A DNA stretch of 64,000 nt from Dasypus novemcinctus (GCF_030445035.2 NC_080677.1:106947513-107011512); one strand, 5' to 3'; numbered from the stretch's first letter, positions 12,359 through 53,870 are shown. Numbers and translations: made by a program. Notes: generated by a model not told the origin, from the letters alone.

Positions 12359-12374
12359 CCTGGAAAGTGTTTTC

Positions 12375-12788
12375 TTTCTTTTTTTTTTTTTTTAAGATTT
12401 ATTTTTTATTTATTTCTCTCCCCTTCCCCGCCATTGTCTGCTCTCTGTGTCCATTCCCTGTGTTCTTCTGTGTCCACTTATATTCTTGTCAGCAGCACTG
12501 GGAATTTATATCTCTTTTTGTTGTGACATCTTGCTGTGTCATCTCTCCATGTGTGCAGCGCCACTCCTGGGCAGGCTGCACTTTTTTTGCACTGGGCAGC
12601 TCTCCTTATGGGGCGCACTCCTTGTGGGGCTCCCCTTTGCAGGGGATACCCCTGCGTGGCACGGCACTTCTTGCCCACATCAGCACTGTGCATGGGCCAG
12701 CTCACCACGGGTCAGGAGGCCCTGGGTTTGAACCCTGAGCTTCCCATGTGGTAGGCAGACACTCTATCCGTTGAGCCAAATATGCTTC
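12375..12788 (-). mobile_element. DAS-III SINE
   Basis: Full-length minus-strand copy: poly(T) and TTTATTTATTTCTCTCCCC at the left, B box complement GGGTTTGAACCC near the right. The target duplication is perfect over 16 bp, CCTGGAAAGTGTTTTC at 12359-12374 and 12789-12804. Confidence 0.9.
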
Positions 12789-12804
12789 CCTGGAAAGTGT
12801 TTTC

Positions 12805-15800
12805 AAATACAAGATAGGTAGGCCCCGTGGACACAGAGCTCAGAGCGGGTTGAGGCCTGCTCTGGTCCCAGCCCAGGCAGCCGAGGGACTCTAGGAGGTC
12901 TGGACTTCTCCATATACTGTTTATCAGCTGTGGACAGGGATGACAATAACTACTCGGTGATTGGCTAGGACAGGATTGTTGTGCCGATCAAGCGAGATTA
13001 GAGATATGAAAGGGCTTTGAAAAAGTAAACGCCTAAGCCAGGGAGCCCATGCTCAGCCAGTCTTCACGCAAAATGGGCAATGCCCAAAACACAGCACACG
13101 CCAAGCAGCCTCATGATGACAACTCTGCAAAACCGTGGGGGAGCGGCTCCTCCTCCCGTCAGCAAGAGGCTGCGAAAAGCCCAAACTACAGTCAGTTGTC
13201 CTTGGGTGTGGCCTGATTAAAAGGACCTTTCCAAGTGAAGACCCATCTGGTGTGAACTTCCCTGAACACTAGTCACTTAGAGGAGCCTACAAGAGAAGGG
13301 GCCAGGTCTCCAAAAGGTCACTAGTTTAACAGGCAGCACTGACTCCCTTCTGTTAGCACACAGTCATCAGCGGCTAACCATGAAAATCAGTCTAATGATT
13401 GGCTCCCAGGAAGCAACAGAACAGACTTGAAGGATGCAAAGAAAAAGAGACTGGTAGGTAGGGCAGAATGCTATTGGGTAACTCAAACAGGAAGCAAGCA
13501 TTTTCCAAAGCAGGGGGCTGGCCACTCCCAGAAACTGTGTGATCAAGCGGCAAGAGGTCTGCAGCCCTGATGTGCTGCTGATAAATGTTTTAACAACTGG
13601 CCCTCCAAGATGTGCAGCACAGAACTTACAAATAATAAGAAAATATGCAATTTTCTTTATTGCAAATTCCATATGATCAGTTGGTTCTTTTCAGAATGTT
13701 TTTATTGTTATTTTTTTATTGACTCTTGCATCCACTGGGAACCTATGGTTGCAATTCAACCATAATATGACAAAATCAGCACTGATTCAGCAAAAAAAGT
13801 CACTCATGTCGCTGATGAACGAGTGAGGCTCTGTCATGGTGCTGGCTGACATTTTCATTTACTTGACAAGTAAGATAAAATAAAATAACAAAGACATATG
13901 TTGGAACTTGTTTGTCAACGGCATGAGCAACTTCTTTGCAAAATCAGGAGAGTCTTCAAATACAGGAAGAATATTTCCTCAATTTTTTTTCTATTCATAG
14001 CATAATGACTACAGACGTCATATCTTACAATTTTAATCTGCATTATTAACACCTTCCTCATCACTTTCTTAAGTCTATTCAATTAACAAAACAATAAATG
14101 AAGTCCTGATATGTGGTGTTTGCCAATTTTCACAGCGTAAATATTCACTTCATGTGTGACTTCAAGCTACCAGACTGACTGGCATCATCTGCAGAGTTGC
14201 GAAGAGACAGGCAGTAGCACACCATTATATGGTATTTCTACCACGTAGGTACAATAGATGTAAATAGCTTCAAGGCATTGATAATAGTAAATTGTAGTAA
14301 AATATTAGAAAGGAATGAGTTTTGAGTACTTATTACCTATTTTAATATAATTGATTTGATTTTAAGTTTATAGAATTTAATTATTATGTCTGTATAGCAA
14401 CTAGCTCATAATATTCCTAAAAATTTAGCACTTGGCTCTTGTGAACTGGTACAACCTGACCCCAATATAATACACCACTGGTTGGTAGCCACGTGCGCAG
14501 TGCCCACAACCATGCTTGCTCCAAAGGGTGCACTTGAGTATTTTTCAGTTGAAAAGTGCATGCAGACAATGGAGTGTTAAACCAAGGAGAGGGGAAAAGG
14601 AGAAAGTAGAACTGGAGAGACAAGCAGAAAGAGAAGTGGGAGGGACATTTGAGCATCAGTCTCTTACGACTTGGATTTCTAACACACACAGTTCTCGCCG
14701 TTCATTCCTGTAGCACGGGGACAGGAAGGCAGGGGCCTGGCCACTTGGCAGATTAAGCAATTGGCAGGGGAGCTGCCGGTGGGTCGAGGCCCAGACAATA
14801 CCGCAGGGGAGAAGAGAAATGGAGTGGCAGAATGAGAGGTACTGACATTTATTGAGTATCTACTAAGAAAGGAACCAGGCTGACCAAGAAAGTAAAAGGA
14901 TAAACAATAAAGACAGGTTGGGGGGACCAATTACTTCAGCAGATGCCTACTGTCGGTATATCCTTCATCCTCCTCCTCCTCAGTAACTCAATACTCACTA
15001 AGGAAAACTATGTGGCAGGCCCCAGGGCTGGGGCTATAGGGAGCTAGTTCCTGCCATCAAGGGATTCACAGTCCACTAGGGAAGACAAGACCTAAAGAAA
15101 TGACCAGTATTCAACAGTAGCATATGCTTTGTTGAGTGGGCAGGTGCCAATCAGTTAAGTGTGCTAGGGATTCAGAAGGAGGAATCACCATGAACTGGGA
15201 TGGTTGAGATACCCTGGAAGAAATCAGGTCTTGAGCCCAATCTCGAGTGGAGAGGAAGGGCAGGGAAATTAGTATAGATGGACAAAAGAACAGCAGCAAG
15301 AACGCAGGTGGTAGTGTTCAAGGGACTGTAAGCATGTTTATTGTTTTTTTTTAATATCGTTTTGTATTTTGAGGCCCTTCATATACATCACCACAAGAAG
15401 GACTCTGTTGTCCTTTACAAGCCCAGCTAAGCCCTGAAACAGATGGCCTTTGATTTTGACAGTATTAAATGAACTCCTACTATGTATAAATCACTATTAG
15501 GTGTTACAAGAAATGTGGAAAAGTGAATAGTCCCTGTCCTCAACGACAGAAAGGATTTTCCTTATTCAAATGGCCAGTGAAGAAGATTCCAGGACGACTC
15601 GGTGGCACTGAAGTCCTATGTGTGATAAAAGGCATCTGGCTCTGGCTAACATAGACAAATCTCAATAAAACTGGATTTCCATCTATCAGGATACTCCATT
15701 TGGGGGTGGTCCAAAGGGTATCTGGTGACTCCGCAGTTTTCTTCTCAGAATTGCTTACCAGGCTCAGCAGGTCTTGTGTCCTTCAAATTCTTCCTAGTAT

Positions 15801-16655
15801 ATTACTTCAGAAGTACAGAGGCTTGTCCTTAGCCAAGCATGAGTTAGTTCAGAATCCAAGCCAAAACAATTGCAGACTATACCTGTAACTCAACCCATGC
15901 CTGAGACACTTAATAACTGCAAATGATGGCCGTCCAACTCTGCAAGTAATCCTGGAAAGGAAGACGTACCAAGACAAAAAACAAAGAAGGAAAAAAGGGC
16001 AATGCTTATAAATGTCTTATAAATTGATCAACCCTGGGCAGAGGAATGTTTGAAAATCTTTAACCTAAAGGGACAAAACAACCTCATCCTGGCCCTTGAA
16101 GTGCCCATGAAAGCTGAGTAGGAGGAAACAGGAGCTGAGCATCACCCAAGACAAGTTGAAAATACAAAGTCATCTTAGGCATCCTCATAGTCCAACCACG
16201 TGGTCATTTCCAGGGAGCAGTCTAGAGAGAATTTCAGGAACATTCGTAGTTGTCTGGACAGAGTTGCTACTTAGGTACTGAGGACAGAATGAGCAGATGA
16301 ACTGTCAGCGACTTTTAAAAAAAGGTATTGCAGGGAATATTGAGCAGAGAATTGGTTACTCTGTGAACTGGAGAGCTTAAGACTAAAGGTTCCAAGAGGT
16401 CAGCACTCACTGTGGTACTTTGACCTCCTAACTCCTCAGACCTCTGGAGGCCAAATACCTAATGAAAAGGGGATCTCAGGAGCCTTGAGATTCTGGGCAC
16501 TGAATTTTTAGTTGGAAAACCTCTTTTCACGGCAAAAACATACCAAAGGGCTTTTGGAAGAATCTTGAAGGACAAATTCATATGCCCTAACTTTGTAACA
16601 GAGCTGGGGATCTCATTTCAAGGCCAGTGATGAATAATCCTTGGCACAGAAGGGC
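12805..16655. other. Intergenic single-copy stretch with ancient repeats
   Basis: A MIR-like piece lies at about 12930-13030 and L2 pieces on the plus strand at about 14845-15200 and 15470-15550 (TACTATGTATAAATCACTAT). 13,675-14,450 is AT-rich and fits no repeat I could name. No gene, splice-supported exon or RNA gene was seen. LEP, expected further to the left, does not appear. Confidence 0.5.
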
Positions 16656-16922
16656 AGATTTTTTTTCCTTTATTAGAGAAGTTGTGGGTTTACAGAAAAA
16701 TCAGGCATAAAATACAGGATTCCCATATGCCACCCTATCACGAACACTTTGCATTGGTGTGGGGCATTTGTTACAGTTAATGATAGTACATTTTTACAAT
16801 TATACTATTAAAGGCCATGGTTTAACTTAAGAGTTCACTCTTTGTGTAGTATAATTCCATGGATATATTTTTTTAATTTTTATTCTGCTACCATATGTAC
16901 AAGCTAAAATCTGGCCCCCCTC

Positions 16923-17254
16923 CTTTTTTTTTTTTTGGTCATTGCCCTATTTCTAGCTTCTTTCATCTGTGTCTCTTTTTGTTGCGTCATCTTGCTGCGT
17001 CAGCTCTCCATGCACACGGTGCCACTCCTGGGTGGGTTGCGCTTTTCGCGTGGGGTTGCTCTCCTTGCGGGGTGCACTCCTTGCTCGTGGGACACCCCGA
17101 TGTGGCAGACACCCTGTGTGGCATGGCACTTCTTGCACGCATCAGCAATGCATGTGGGCCAGCTCACCACACGGGTCAGGAGCCTCTGGGTTTGAACCCT
17201 GGACCTCCTATATAGTAGGAGGACACTCTATCAATTGAGCCACATCCGCATCCA
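16923..17254 (-). mobile_element. DAS-III SINE, shortened
   Basis: Minus-strand copy in the L1 3' UTR: poly(T), GTTGCGTCATCTTGCTGCGT body and B box complement GGGTTTGAACCC. It lacks part of the usual tail-proximal body, so it is about 100 bp shorter than the other DAS-III copies. Confidence 0.8.
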
Positions 17255-18464
17255 ACATTCCCCATTTTAATCATATTCATATACATATTTCACTGCTGGA
17301 GTGTTCACAATATTGTGCTACCTTCACCACCATCCATACCAAAACTTTTCCTTCATTCCAAATAGAAACTCTATATTTTAAGCCGTCATTTCCCATTCCC
17401 TATCCCCACCCCATCCCTTGGTAACCTATATTCCAGATTATGACCCTCTTGAGTTTGCTTATTCTAATTGTTTCAAATCAGGGAGATTATACAATATTTG
17501 TCCTTCTGTGTCTGGTTTAGTTCACGCAAAATGTCTTCCCAGTTCATCCATGTTGTCGCATGTATCAGTAATTCATTCCTTCTTATGGCTGAATAATATT
17601 CCATTGTAGGTAAATAATACATTTTGTTTATCCATTCATCTGTTGACAGACATTTGGATTGCTTCCATCTTCTGGCAATTGTGAATAAGACTGCTATGTA
17701 CATTGGTGTGTATATATTTGTTTGGGTTCCTGCTCTCAGTTCTTCTGAGTATATACCTAGTATCAGTATTGTTGGATCAAATGGTGATTCTATATTTAGC
17801 TTCCTGAGGAACCACCACACTGTCTGCCACAGCATCTACACCATTCTACATTCCCACCTGTAGAAATAAGTGTTCCTATTTCTCCACATCCTCCCCAACA
17901 CCTGTAGTTTTCTGTTTAATAGTGGCTAGTCTAGTAGGTGTGAAATATCTCGTTGTGCTTTTGATTTGCATTCCCTAATGGCTAGTGATGTTGATGTATT
18001 TCCTCTTTGGAAAAATGTCTATTCAAGTCCTTTTGCCCATTTTTAAATTGGGTTATTTGCCTTTTTACTGTTGAGTTGTAGGATCTCTTTATATATGCTG
18101 GATATTAGACACTTATTGGATATGTGGTTACCAAGTATTTTCTCCCATTGAGGGCTGCCTTTTCATTTTCTTGACAAACTCCCTTGAAGCACAAACATTT
18201 TTAATTTTGAGAGGTCTCATTTATTTTTTCTTTCATTGCCTGTGCTTTGGGTGTAAAGTTTATGAAACTGTTGCCTACCACAAGATCTTAAAGATGTTTC
18301 ATTACATTTTATTCTAGAAGTTTTATGGTCCTGGTTCTTATATTTAAGTCTTTGATCCATCTCGAGTTGATTTTTATATAGGTTGTGAGATAGGGGTCCT
18401 CTTTCATACTTTTGGATACAGATATCCAGTTCTCCCAGCACCATTTGTTGAAGAGACTATTCTG

Positions 18465-18872
18465 GGAAGTGGATGTGGCTCAAGTGATAGGGCCTCCACC
18501 TACCATATAGGAGGACCTGAGTTAAATCTCTGGTACCTCCTAGTGAAAAAGAAGATGAGAAAGCATGCCTACACAGAGAGCCAGTGCCCACATGGTTAGC
18601 CAGTGTCTGTGCAAGTGAGTCACACAGCAAGACGATGACATGACAAAAGAGAGACGAAGGGGAGAGTCAAGGTGAAGTGCAGCAGAGACCCAGGAACTGA
18701 AGAGGCATAATTGACAGGAAAATTCTCTCCATATCAGAGGTCCCCAGGATCGAATTCCAGTGAATTCTAGAGAAAGACAAAAAGAGAAGACCAAAAGAGA
18801 GACACAGAAGATCACAACAGTGAATGGATACAGGCAGCAAAAACAGTAGGGTGGGGGAGGGGAGGAAAAAAA
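18465..18872 (+). mobile_element. Dimeric DAS-type SINE in L1
   Basis: Two tRNA-like units (GGAAGTGGATGTGGCTCAAG; second unit with GGATCGAATTCC), with a G-rich stretch and A-tail. Flanked by AAGAGACTATTCTG (18451-18464) and AAAGACTATTCTG ending at 18883. It is inserted against the orientation of the host L1. Confidence 0.85.
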
Positions 18873-20300
18873 AGACTATTCTGTCCCAGTTGAGTGGACC
18901 TGACAGATATGTTGGCCATTGAGTGCAGGTCTGTTTCTGAACTCTCATTTTTATTCCATTGGTTAATATATCTATCTTCTTGCCAATACCATGCTGTTTT
19001 GACCTTTCTAGCTTTATAATATGCTTTAGAGTCAGGTAGTGTGAGTCCTCCAACTTGGTTCTTTTTCAAGATGTTTTTGGCTATTTGGGGCCCCTTGTCC
19101 TTCCAAATAAGTTTGATAATTGGCTTTTTTTATTTCTTCAAGAAAGGCTGATGGGATTTTTATTGGGATTGCATTGAATCTATAAATTAACTTGCATAGA
19201 ATTGACTTCTTAACAATATTAGTCTTCCTTCCCATGAACACAAAATGTCCTTCCATTTATTTAGGTCTGCTTTGATTTCTTTTAGCAATGTTGTGTAGTT
19301 TTCTGTGTACAAATCCTCTACATTCTTGGTTAAATTTATTTCTAGATATTCGATTCTTTGTGTTGCTATAGTAAGTGGAATTTTTTCTTGTTTTCCTCCA
19401 TACTTTGCTTATTAGTAGTATACAGAAACACTACTGAGTTTTCACACATTGATCTTACATCCCACCACTTCGCTGAATTATTAGCTCTAGTGACTTTGTT
19501 GTAGATCTTACAGGACTTTCCATATATAGGATCAAGTCATCTGTAAATAGTGAAAGTTTAACTTCTTCCTTTCCAATTTGGATGCCTTTTTATTTCTCTT
19601 TCTTGCCTAACTGTTCTAGCAAGAACTTCTAACATAATGATGAATAATAGTGGTGACAGTGGCCATAACTGTCTGGTTCTGGATCTTAGAAGGAAAGCTT
19701 TTGTTCTTTCGCCATTGAGAATGATGTTAGCTGTGGGTTTTTCATATATGCTTTTTATCATGTTGAGGAAGCTTCCTTCTATTCCTAGTTTTATCATGTT
19801 TTTATAAAGAAAGGATGCTGAAATTTGTCAAATGCCTTTTCTGCAATCGATAGAGATGATCATGTGATTTTTCTCCTTCGATTTGTTAACATGATGTTTT
19901 ACATTAATTGATTTTCTTGTGTTGAACCACCCTTAGATACCTGGGATAAAACCCACTTGATCATGGTGTAGAATTGGTTTAATGTGTTGTTGGATTCTAT
20001 TGCCAATATTTTGTTGAGGTTTTTTTTTTTTCCCCCCACATCTAAATTCATTAGAGATTGGACTGTAATTTTCTTTTCTTGTAGCATCCTTCTCTGGCTT
20101 TGGTATTACGGTAATGTTGGCTTCATAGGATGAGTTAGGTAATGTCCCCTCCTCTTCAATTTTTTGGAAGAGTTTGAGCAGAATTGGTATTAGTTCTTTT
20201 TGGAATGCTTGGTTAGAATTCACCTGTGAAGCCATCCTATTCTGGGCTTTTCCTTGTTGGGAGGTTTTTGATGACTGATTCCCTTTACTTGTGACTGATT

Positions 20301-20388
20301 TTTTTTTTTTAAGAAGGTACCAGGGATTGAACCTAAGACTTCATACATGGAAAGCAGGTGCTCAACCACTTAGCTATACCTGCTCCCC
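20301..20388 (-). mobile_element. Monomeric DAS-I-like SINE in L1 ORF2
   Basis: Poly(T), then GGTACCAGGGATTGAACCTA and a GTGCTCAACCACTTAGC head complement. One tRNA-like unit of about 88 bp. Confidence 0.75.
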
Positions 20389-21057
20389 AGGTTTGATCTG
20401 TTGAGGTCTTTTGTTTCCTCTAGAGCCAGTGTAGGGTGTTTCTGTGTTTCTGGGAATTTATCCATTTCACCTAAGTTGCCTAATTTATTGGCATACAGTT
20501 GTTCATAGTATCCTCTTATGATTCGTTTTATTTCTGTGGGGTCAGTGGTGATGCCCCTCTTGTTTCTAATTTTACTTGCATCTTCTCTTTTTAATTTGTT
20601 AGTCTAGCTAAGAGTTCATCAATTTTATTTTTCTTCTCAAAGAGCCAGCTTTTGGTTTTGTTAATTCTCTCTATTGGTACACTTTATGGTGTTGCATAGG
20701 TTTCTTACGGTATTTTCACTTTTAATATTTTTTGTCTTTCTGCTCTTCGGCCTGACTCATTTCAAATGTCTTGTCTTCAGTTCACTGAAGCTTTCTTCAC
20801 CAGCTCCAATATGCTCTTGAGACTCTCCTGGGCATGTTTCCTTTCAGTTACTGTGGTTTCAATTCCAGTAATTCTGTTTGGTTTCTTTTTAGTTTTTTTC
20901 TTTCATCTCCTTGAGCATTTTTAAGATCATTTTTTAAAAGGGTTTGTATAGTATGGTCAAATTCTCACCTTCTTCATTGGCATTTTCTGTATTTTTATTT
21001 GCTTACTTTGGATGGGCCATCATTTCCTGTTTGTCTTGTACTGTTTTGTTGCACACT

Positions 21058-21280
21058 GTGCTTTTTTTCAGGTACTAAGGTGGGGGATTGAACCTGGGAC
21101 CTCATATGTGGGAAGCCAGCACTCAACTGAGCCACCTTGGCTTCCCTGGGTTGGTTTTCCATTTGTTTTGCTTGTTGTTTTTATTTTTATTTTTTCAGGA
21201 GGCACTGGGAACCAAACCCAGGACATCCCATGTGGGAAGCAGGCGCTCAACCGCTTTGGCCACATCCACTTCCTGGACAC
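21058..21280 (-). mobile_element. Head-to-tail dimer of DAS-I-like units
   Basis: Two tRNA-like units on the minus strand (B-box complements GGGGGATTGAACCTGGG and GGGAACCAAACCCAGG), separated by a T-rich linker that includes TTTGTTTTGCTTGTTG. Same build as the elements at 21690, 46506 and 49406. Confidence 0.75.
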
Positions 21281-21689
21281 TACATTTTAATATGTTAACT
21301 CTGGGATTTATCCCTGGATGTGTTTTTAACCAGCTGGTGATGAAAAAGATTTTCTTGAGATTTAACCCCGCCCCCCTCAGGTAGGTCTGCCCAAGGTGCA
21401 GGGTCTGCCCTGTCTTTCTGGGCCTGTCTTGTTCTGGGCTTTTTTTTGTTTTGGCATTCCCTTATTTACAGGTTTTGGTTGTCTTGCTTTTCAGGAAACA
21501 AACCTTCCACTCCTGAGTATTTGAAACCAGCAGTTCATCCCAGGACTGTCCACCTTTATAGTTTTGTGGGGTTTTTTCCAAGTAATTTTATTGACATATA
21601 GTTCACAACCCTTTAATTCTACATTTTAAGCATACAATTCAGTATTTTTTAGTATTTTTTGCTTACTTTGTTTTTTGCTCATTGTCTGC

Positions 21690-21935
21690 TTGTTTTTGCT
21701 TTTCTTTAAGACACCGGGAACCAAACCTTGGGAACTCCAATGTGTGAGGTGGGCACTCAACTGCTGGAGGCACAGCCACTCCCTGCTCATTTTGGTTTTG
21801 CTCATTGCCTGCTAGTTGTTTTTGCACTTTTTTTTTTTTATCGTCTGTTTTTTCTTTAGGAGACACTGGAAACTAAACCCGGGACTTCCCATGTGGGAGG
21901 TGGGTGCTCAAATTGCTTGAGCCACATCTGCCCCA
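21690..21935 (-). mobile_element. Head-to-tail dimer of DAS-I-like units
   Basis: Two units near 21706-21783 and 21860-21934 (GGGAACCAAACCTTGGG and GGAAACTAAACCCGGG complements), with a T-rich linker containing TTTGCTCATTGCCTGC. Inserted in the L1 5' region. Confidence 0.65.
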
Positions 21936-22732
21936 CTATAGATTTTTACACTTCTTTCATTATCATTATGCTTTTGCCTAGAGGGCAAATTCTGGAAGGT
22001 CACCCTGGGGAGGACTTTCTGAACTCCGTCTTTCCAAGCCACAACAGGGCCAGGGGCCCACAAACAGGGCACAGATCGGCTCCAAAGTGCCCTGTGGAAG
22101 GGGTCAGGAAGAGTGCCAAAAGCCTCTCTGATGGTTGCCCAAGGTTACGCTTTCCTGGCCTGCCCAGCAAATGCAGCAGAGGAGGCACCATTTCTAAATC
22201 TCCATTGACTGTGCCCCTGTCCATGGAGGGTTGAAACAATGGCTGCTTGCAACCTTTGTCCCAGGTGGGTAGAAGCAATAGCTGCCCTCAGAGCCTGGAC
22301 CCAGCAATGCGAATTTGCTAATCAAAAGCCCTGATCAGTGATTGACTGTGCCCACCCCAGTTCCTAGGGGAGAGGATTTTTATATTCCTGTCACCAGCAG
22401 CTAGCCAGAGTCAGGACCCTGCAGTGGCCTGCAACAGGAGTGGGGGATGGGCATTGGTAGATGCGGAGGGGGAATTTACAGGTCTTTACTGGAATTTATC
22501 AGCCTCTTCCTCCTGCTCTTCTCTGGATGCTGTAGTGTTCTTCTGGCCTCCGGAGTTTCTAAATGGTTGTTTCAGATAGCTCCTGCCTGTTGAATAGTTG
22601 TTTTGTTGGAAGGACCGAGTCCTGGAGCATCCTACTTCACCATCTTCCCCGGAAGCCTCCTGAGTAGATTCTTCAAAACTACCAAGTACCCCCAAAAAGC
22701 AAAAAAAGAGCCAGCACACAATCTTGAGATTC

Positions 22733-22738
22733 TTTATT
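22733..22738 (-). terminator. RBM28: Probable main poly(A) signal of RBM28
   Basis: AATAAA on the minus strand, about 2.4 kb after the RBM28 stop. It is followed within 15-45 nt by TGTGTGCTGG and a long U-rich run, a good downstream element. Cleavage is expected near 22710-22720. A second AATAAA at 23453-23458 could give a shorter 3' UTR. Confidence 0.55.
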
Positions 22739-23714
22739 TAAAGTAAATATCTTTGAGCCAGAATACTGCATAATCAAAGCAGGAAAGTGCTCAGAATACT
22801 TTGCTTGTTAGTTTGTTTAACAAAGCAGTCTGTACCTTAACATTTCTATTAATTTAGAAAGCTCCTTATTTCATGAAACATCAAGTTCTGAACTGAACTA
22901 GAAGCAAGCACAATTCATGCTGAATTACTACTCCCAAGGCAAGGGATAAACGAAGCTGATGAAATCACCCATGGTAAGGTGTCCCAAAGGAAGATACCAT
23001 ATATGGAGTCAGACTGTGGACAAAGATGATTCACCTTCATATTACTCTTTTAAATAATAGAGCAATAACTTACCAAGCAACTGAATGCTTTAATATATTG
23101 AATTGCTAAAGCTGTAAAAGAAATATAATCTGAGTCTAAGAGAATCTAGAAAATCTATCTGAATAAAGACCAATTTATATCTATACTAAATGTTAAGATA
23201 TTATCTTTAAATGTTAAAGATACTTGTATAGACTAGGAGGAAAAAATGTCTGTTGGGCAGACAGAGTTGGCCAAGGGAAAAGTGGTAACTGACAGCAGGC
23301 TGTGGATATTCTGACAGCCTTAATAAAGTATCTTACTCCTTTCATATTGTACAGACCGTCCTAGGACAAATGTGTTACTAGGATACTGCAAGAACATCTG
23401 CAACTCCCAATGCTGCACTCTCTCAAGGTGATCCCAGATTTATAGCCCGTCTTTTATTTCTCTCCAAAAGAAAGTTTAAATATTTTCACACTCTCCTTCA
23501 ATCATATCTAAATTAAGAATATTTTTGAAAGGAAAAAAATAAAAGCACCTCTGAGCATTCATTGGTTATTGCAATGAAATAGCCATATGCCTAGGCCAGC
23601 AATGGCTCTGAAGAAAGCACTATCTACAGTGCTTGGACTAGGGAATCGAACACTTTGGGCTATATTTCCCATTCTTTCTTTGGCCTATTGAATCCTGTTT
23701 CTTCCTTTACTCCC

Positions 23715-24245
23715 TTGTTTTTTTCATTCAACTGATATTTACTCAGGACCTAATATGCGCCAGGCTCAGTACTAGGTGCTGTGTCTACAGAGGTGAATGA
23801 AAAGATAAAATCCCTTTCACAAGCATACATTTTAGCAGGGGGAGACAAACAAAAAGAAATAAAAAATACCACTTAATGATGGGGGTGAGTGGACAGGGTA
23901 GAGGGGAGGGGAAAGCAAAGTTCTCCTTTAGGTGGTCAGGGAAGAGCTCGAGGAAGAGCTGACAGCTCAGCGGAAATTTGAGTGATGAGCAAAAAATCTG
24001 AGGGAAAATCTTTCCTGGCAGAGGGAAGAGATACAAAAGCTCTGAAGTAGTAAAAAGTCAAAATAACTGAAGGGCTGTGTAGGCAAAAATGAATGAAGGG
24101 AAGAATGGACAGAGATGAGGTTGGGAGGGTGGGAGGAAAGAAGAACCTAGGGCATTGTATATTATGGGAAGGAGGAGAGATTTCAATGTGAGAGGAGAAA
24201 ACCACTAAGGGTTTAAAGCAGGCCTAAGCCATCTTAGCCAGGGGA
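23715..24245 (+). mobile_element. L2 LINE fragment
   Basis: Classic L2 3' blocks in order: ATTTACTCAGGACC...CCAGGCTCAGTACTAGGTGC, then the AGAGGGAAGAG and GGGTTTAAAGCAGG motifs. An ancient mammalian repeat, antisense inside the RBM28 3' UTR. Confidence 0.7.
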
Positions 24246-25103
24246 CCGATCAATGAGGATCAAGTGTACGAAGAGATGAACACAGAGAATATGTGAACAT
24301 AGAGAATCAGATGTTCTCTAGAAGGCCACCCATTAGGTAATGGCAGGTGAGGCTAAAACCTAGGCCATGTTACTCTGCTTATTCTACCACACCTACTATC
24401 TCTCCAGGTCCTCAGGAGGATGTGCTCTATGAGAGGAAATGCAGGTTATCAGCAGCCAGGCTAGTGTCTGTGAGCCACTGTGAACTGATCTCTAACCATC
24501 TACCCACAATTATCCACTCATTTGGCAAACAATTATCAGGTGTTGCTCCCTGCCAAGCCCCACTACCCTCCATTATTTTCCAAGTTTCTCTCTCCACCCT
24601 TAGAGATTAGGTTGGAAATAATTTTTCTCTGCTCTTTGTCAACTCTCACAGTATATAGGACTAAGTAACTGAATTAAGAGTCAGGAATGTCAAAAACCTC
24701 ATAAATAATGAAGGATTAGTATACATTAGAAATGAGATGATCTGTTATTCAAAAAGCCACAAAATACCTCCTTTAGATGCTTATATATATCTTAAAAATT
24801 CAGCACTCAAGGATGTTTCATAATTATTTGCACCTGAGAAAGAATAAAAATGGACCTACAGACACAACTTTACAAAATAATTTGGATAATATACAAAAAG
24901 GATCATGTTATTTCTCTGGAATTTCTCTTTGTGGTTAAGTAACCACCCACCAGAAGAGAAACTAAATTTAGATCAGGGAGCCTTCCCACCAAGTGGCAGT
25001 ACACTCAGGGATTTCTTTCCCCAAGTAAAAGATGTAAGAGGGGAACCAGCCTGGGAACTTTACCAGAAGCACACAATCCAGCTTCGTATCCAGTCTGCTG
25101 CAA

Positions 25104-53870
<28,767 letters not shown>

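Larger units (their letters stand above)
16656..22660 (-). mobile_element. Long LINE-1 with 5' UTR, internally deleted, carrying five SINEs
   Basis: On the minus strand the element begins near 22660 (GGAGGCTTCCGGGGAAGATG, a typical L1 5' start). A long 5' UTR runs to about 20.8 kb. ORF2 from before the reverse transcriptase to its end occupies about 20.75-18.2 kb; pieces such as IPILLKLFQKIEEEGTLP and ANITVIPKPEKDA are visible near 20.1-20.2 kb. The 3' UTR ends in poly(T) at 16659. ORF1 and the endonuclease part of ORF2 are not recognisable, so the copy seems internally deleted. Without SINEs it is about 4.7 kb. ORF2 has several stops and frameshifts. Confidence 0.7.
22715..25103 (-). other. 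RBM28: RBM28 3' UTR (inferred)
   Basis: The region between the RBM28 stop and the AATAAA at 22733-22738. It holds a plus-strand L2 relic at about 23715-24245 and otherwise non-repetitive AT-rich sequence. The extent rests on the poly(A) signal only. Confidence 0.5.

Noticed and set aside
1-22700. Search for LEP exons left of RBM28.
   Set aside because: No leptin coding blocks were seen; in mammals LEP lies further away, so it is probably outside the window.
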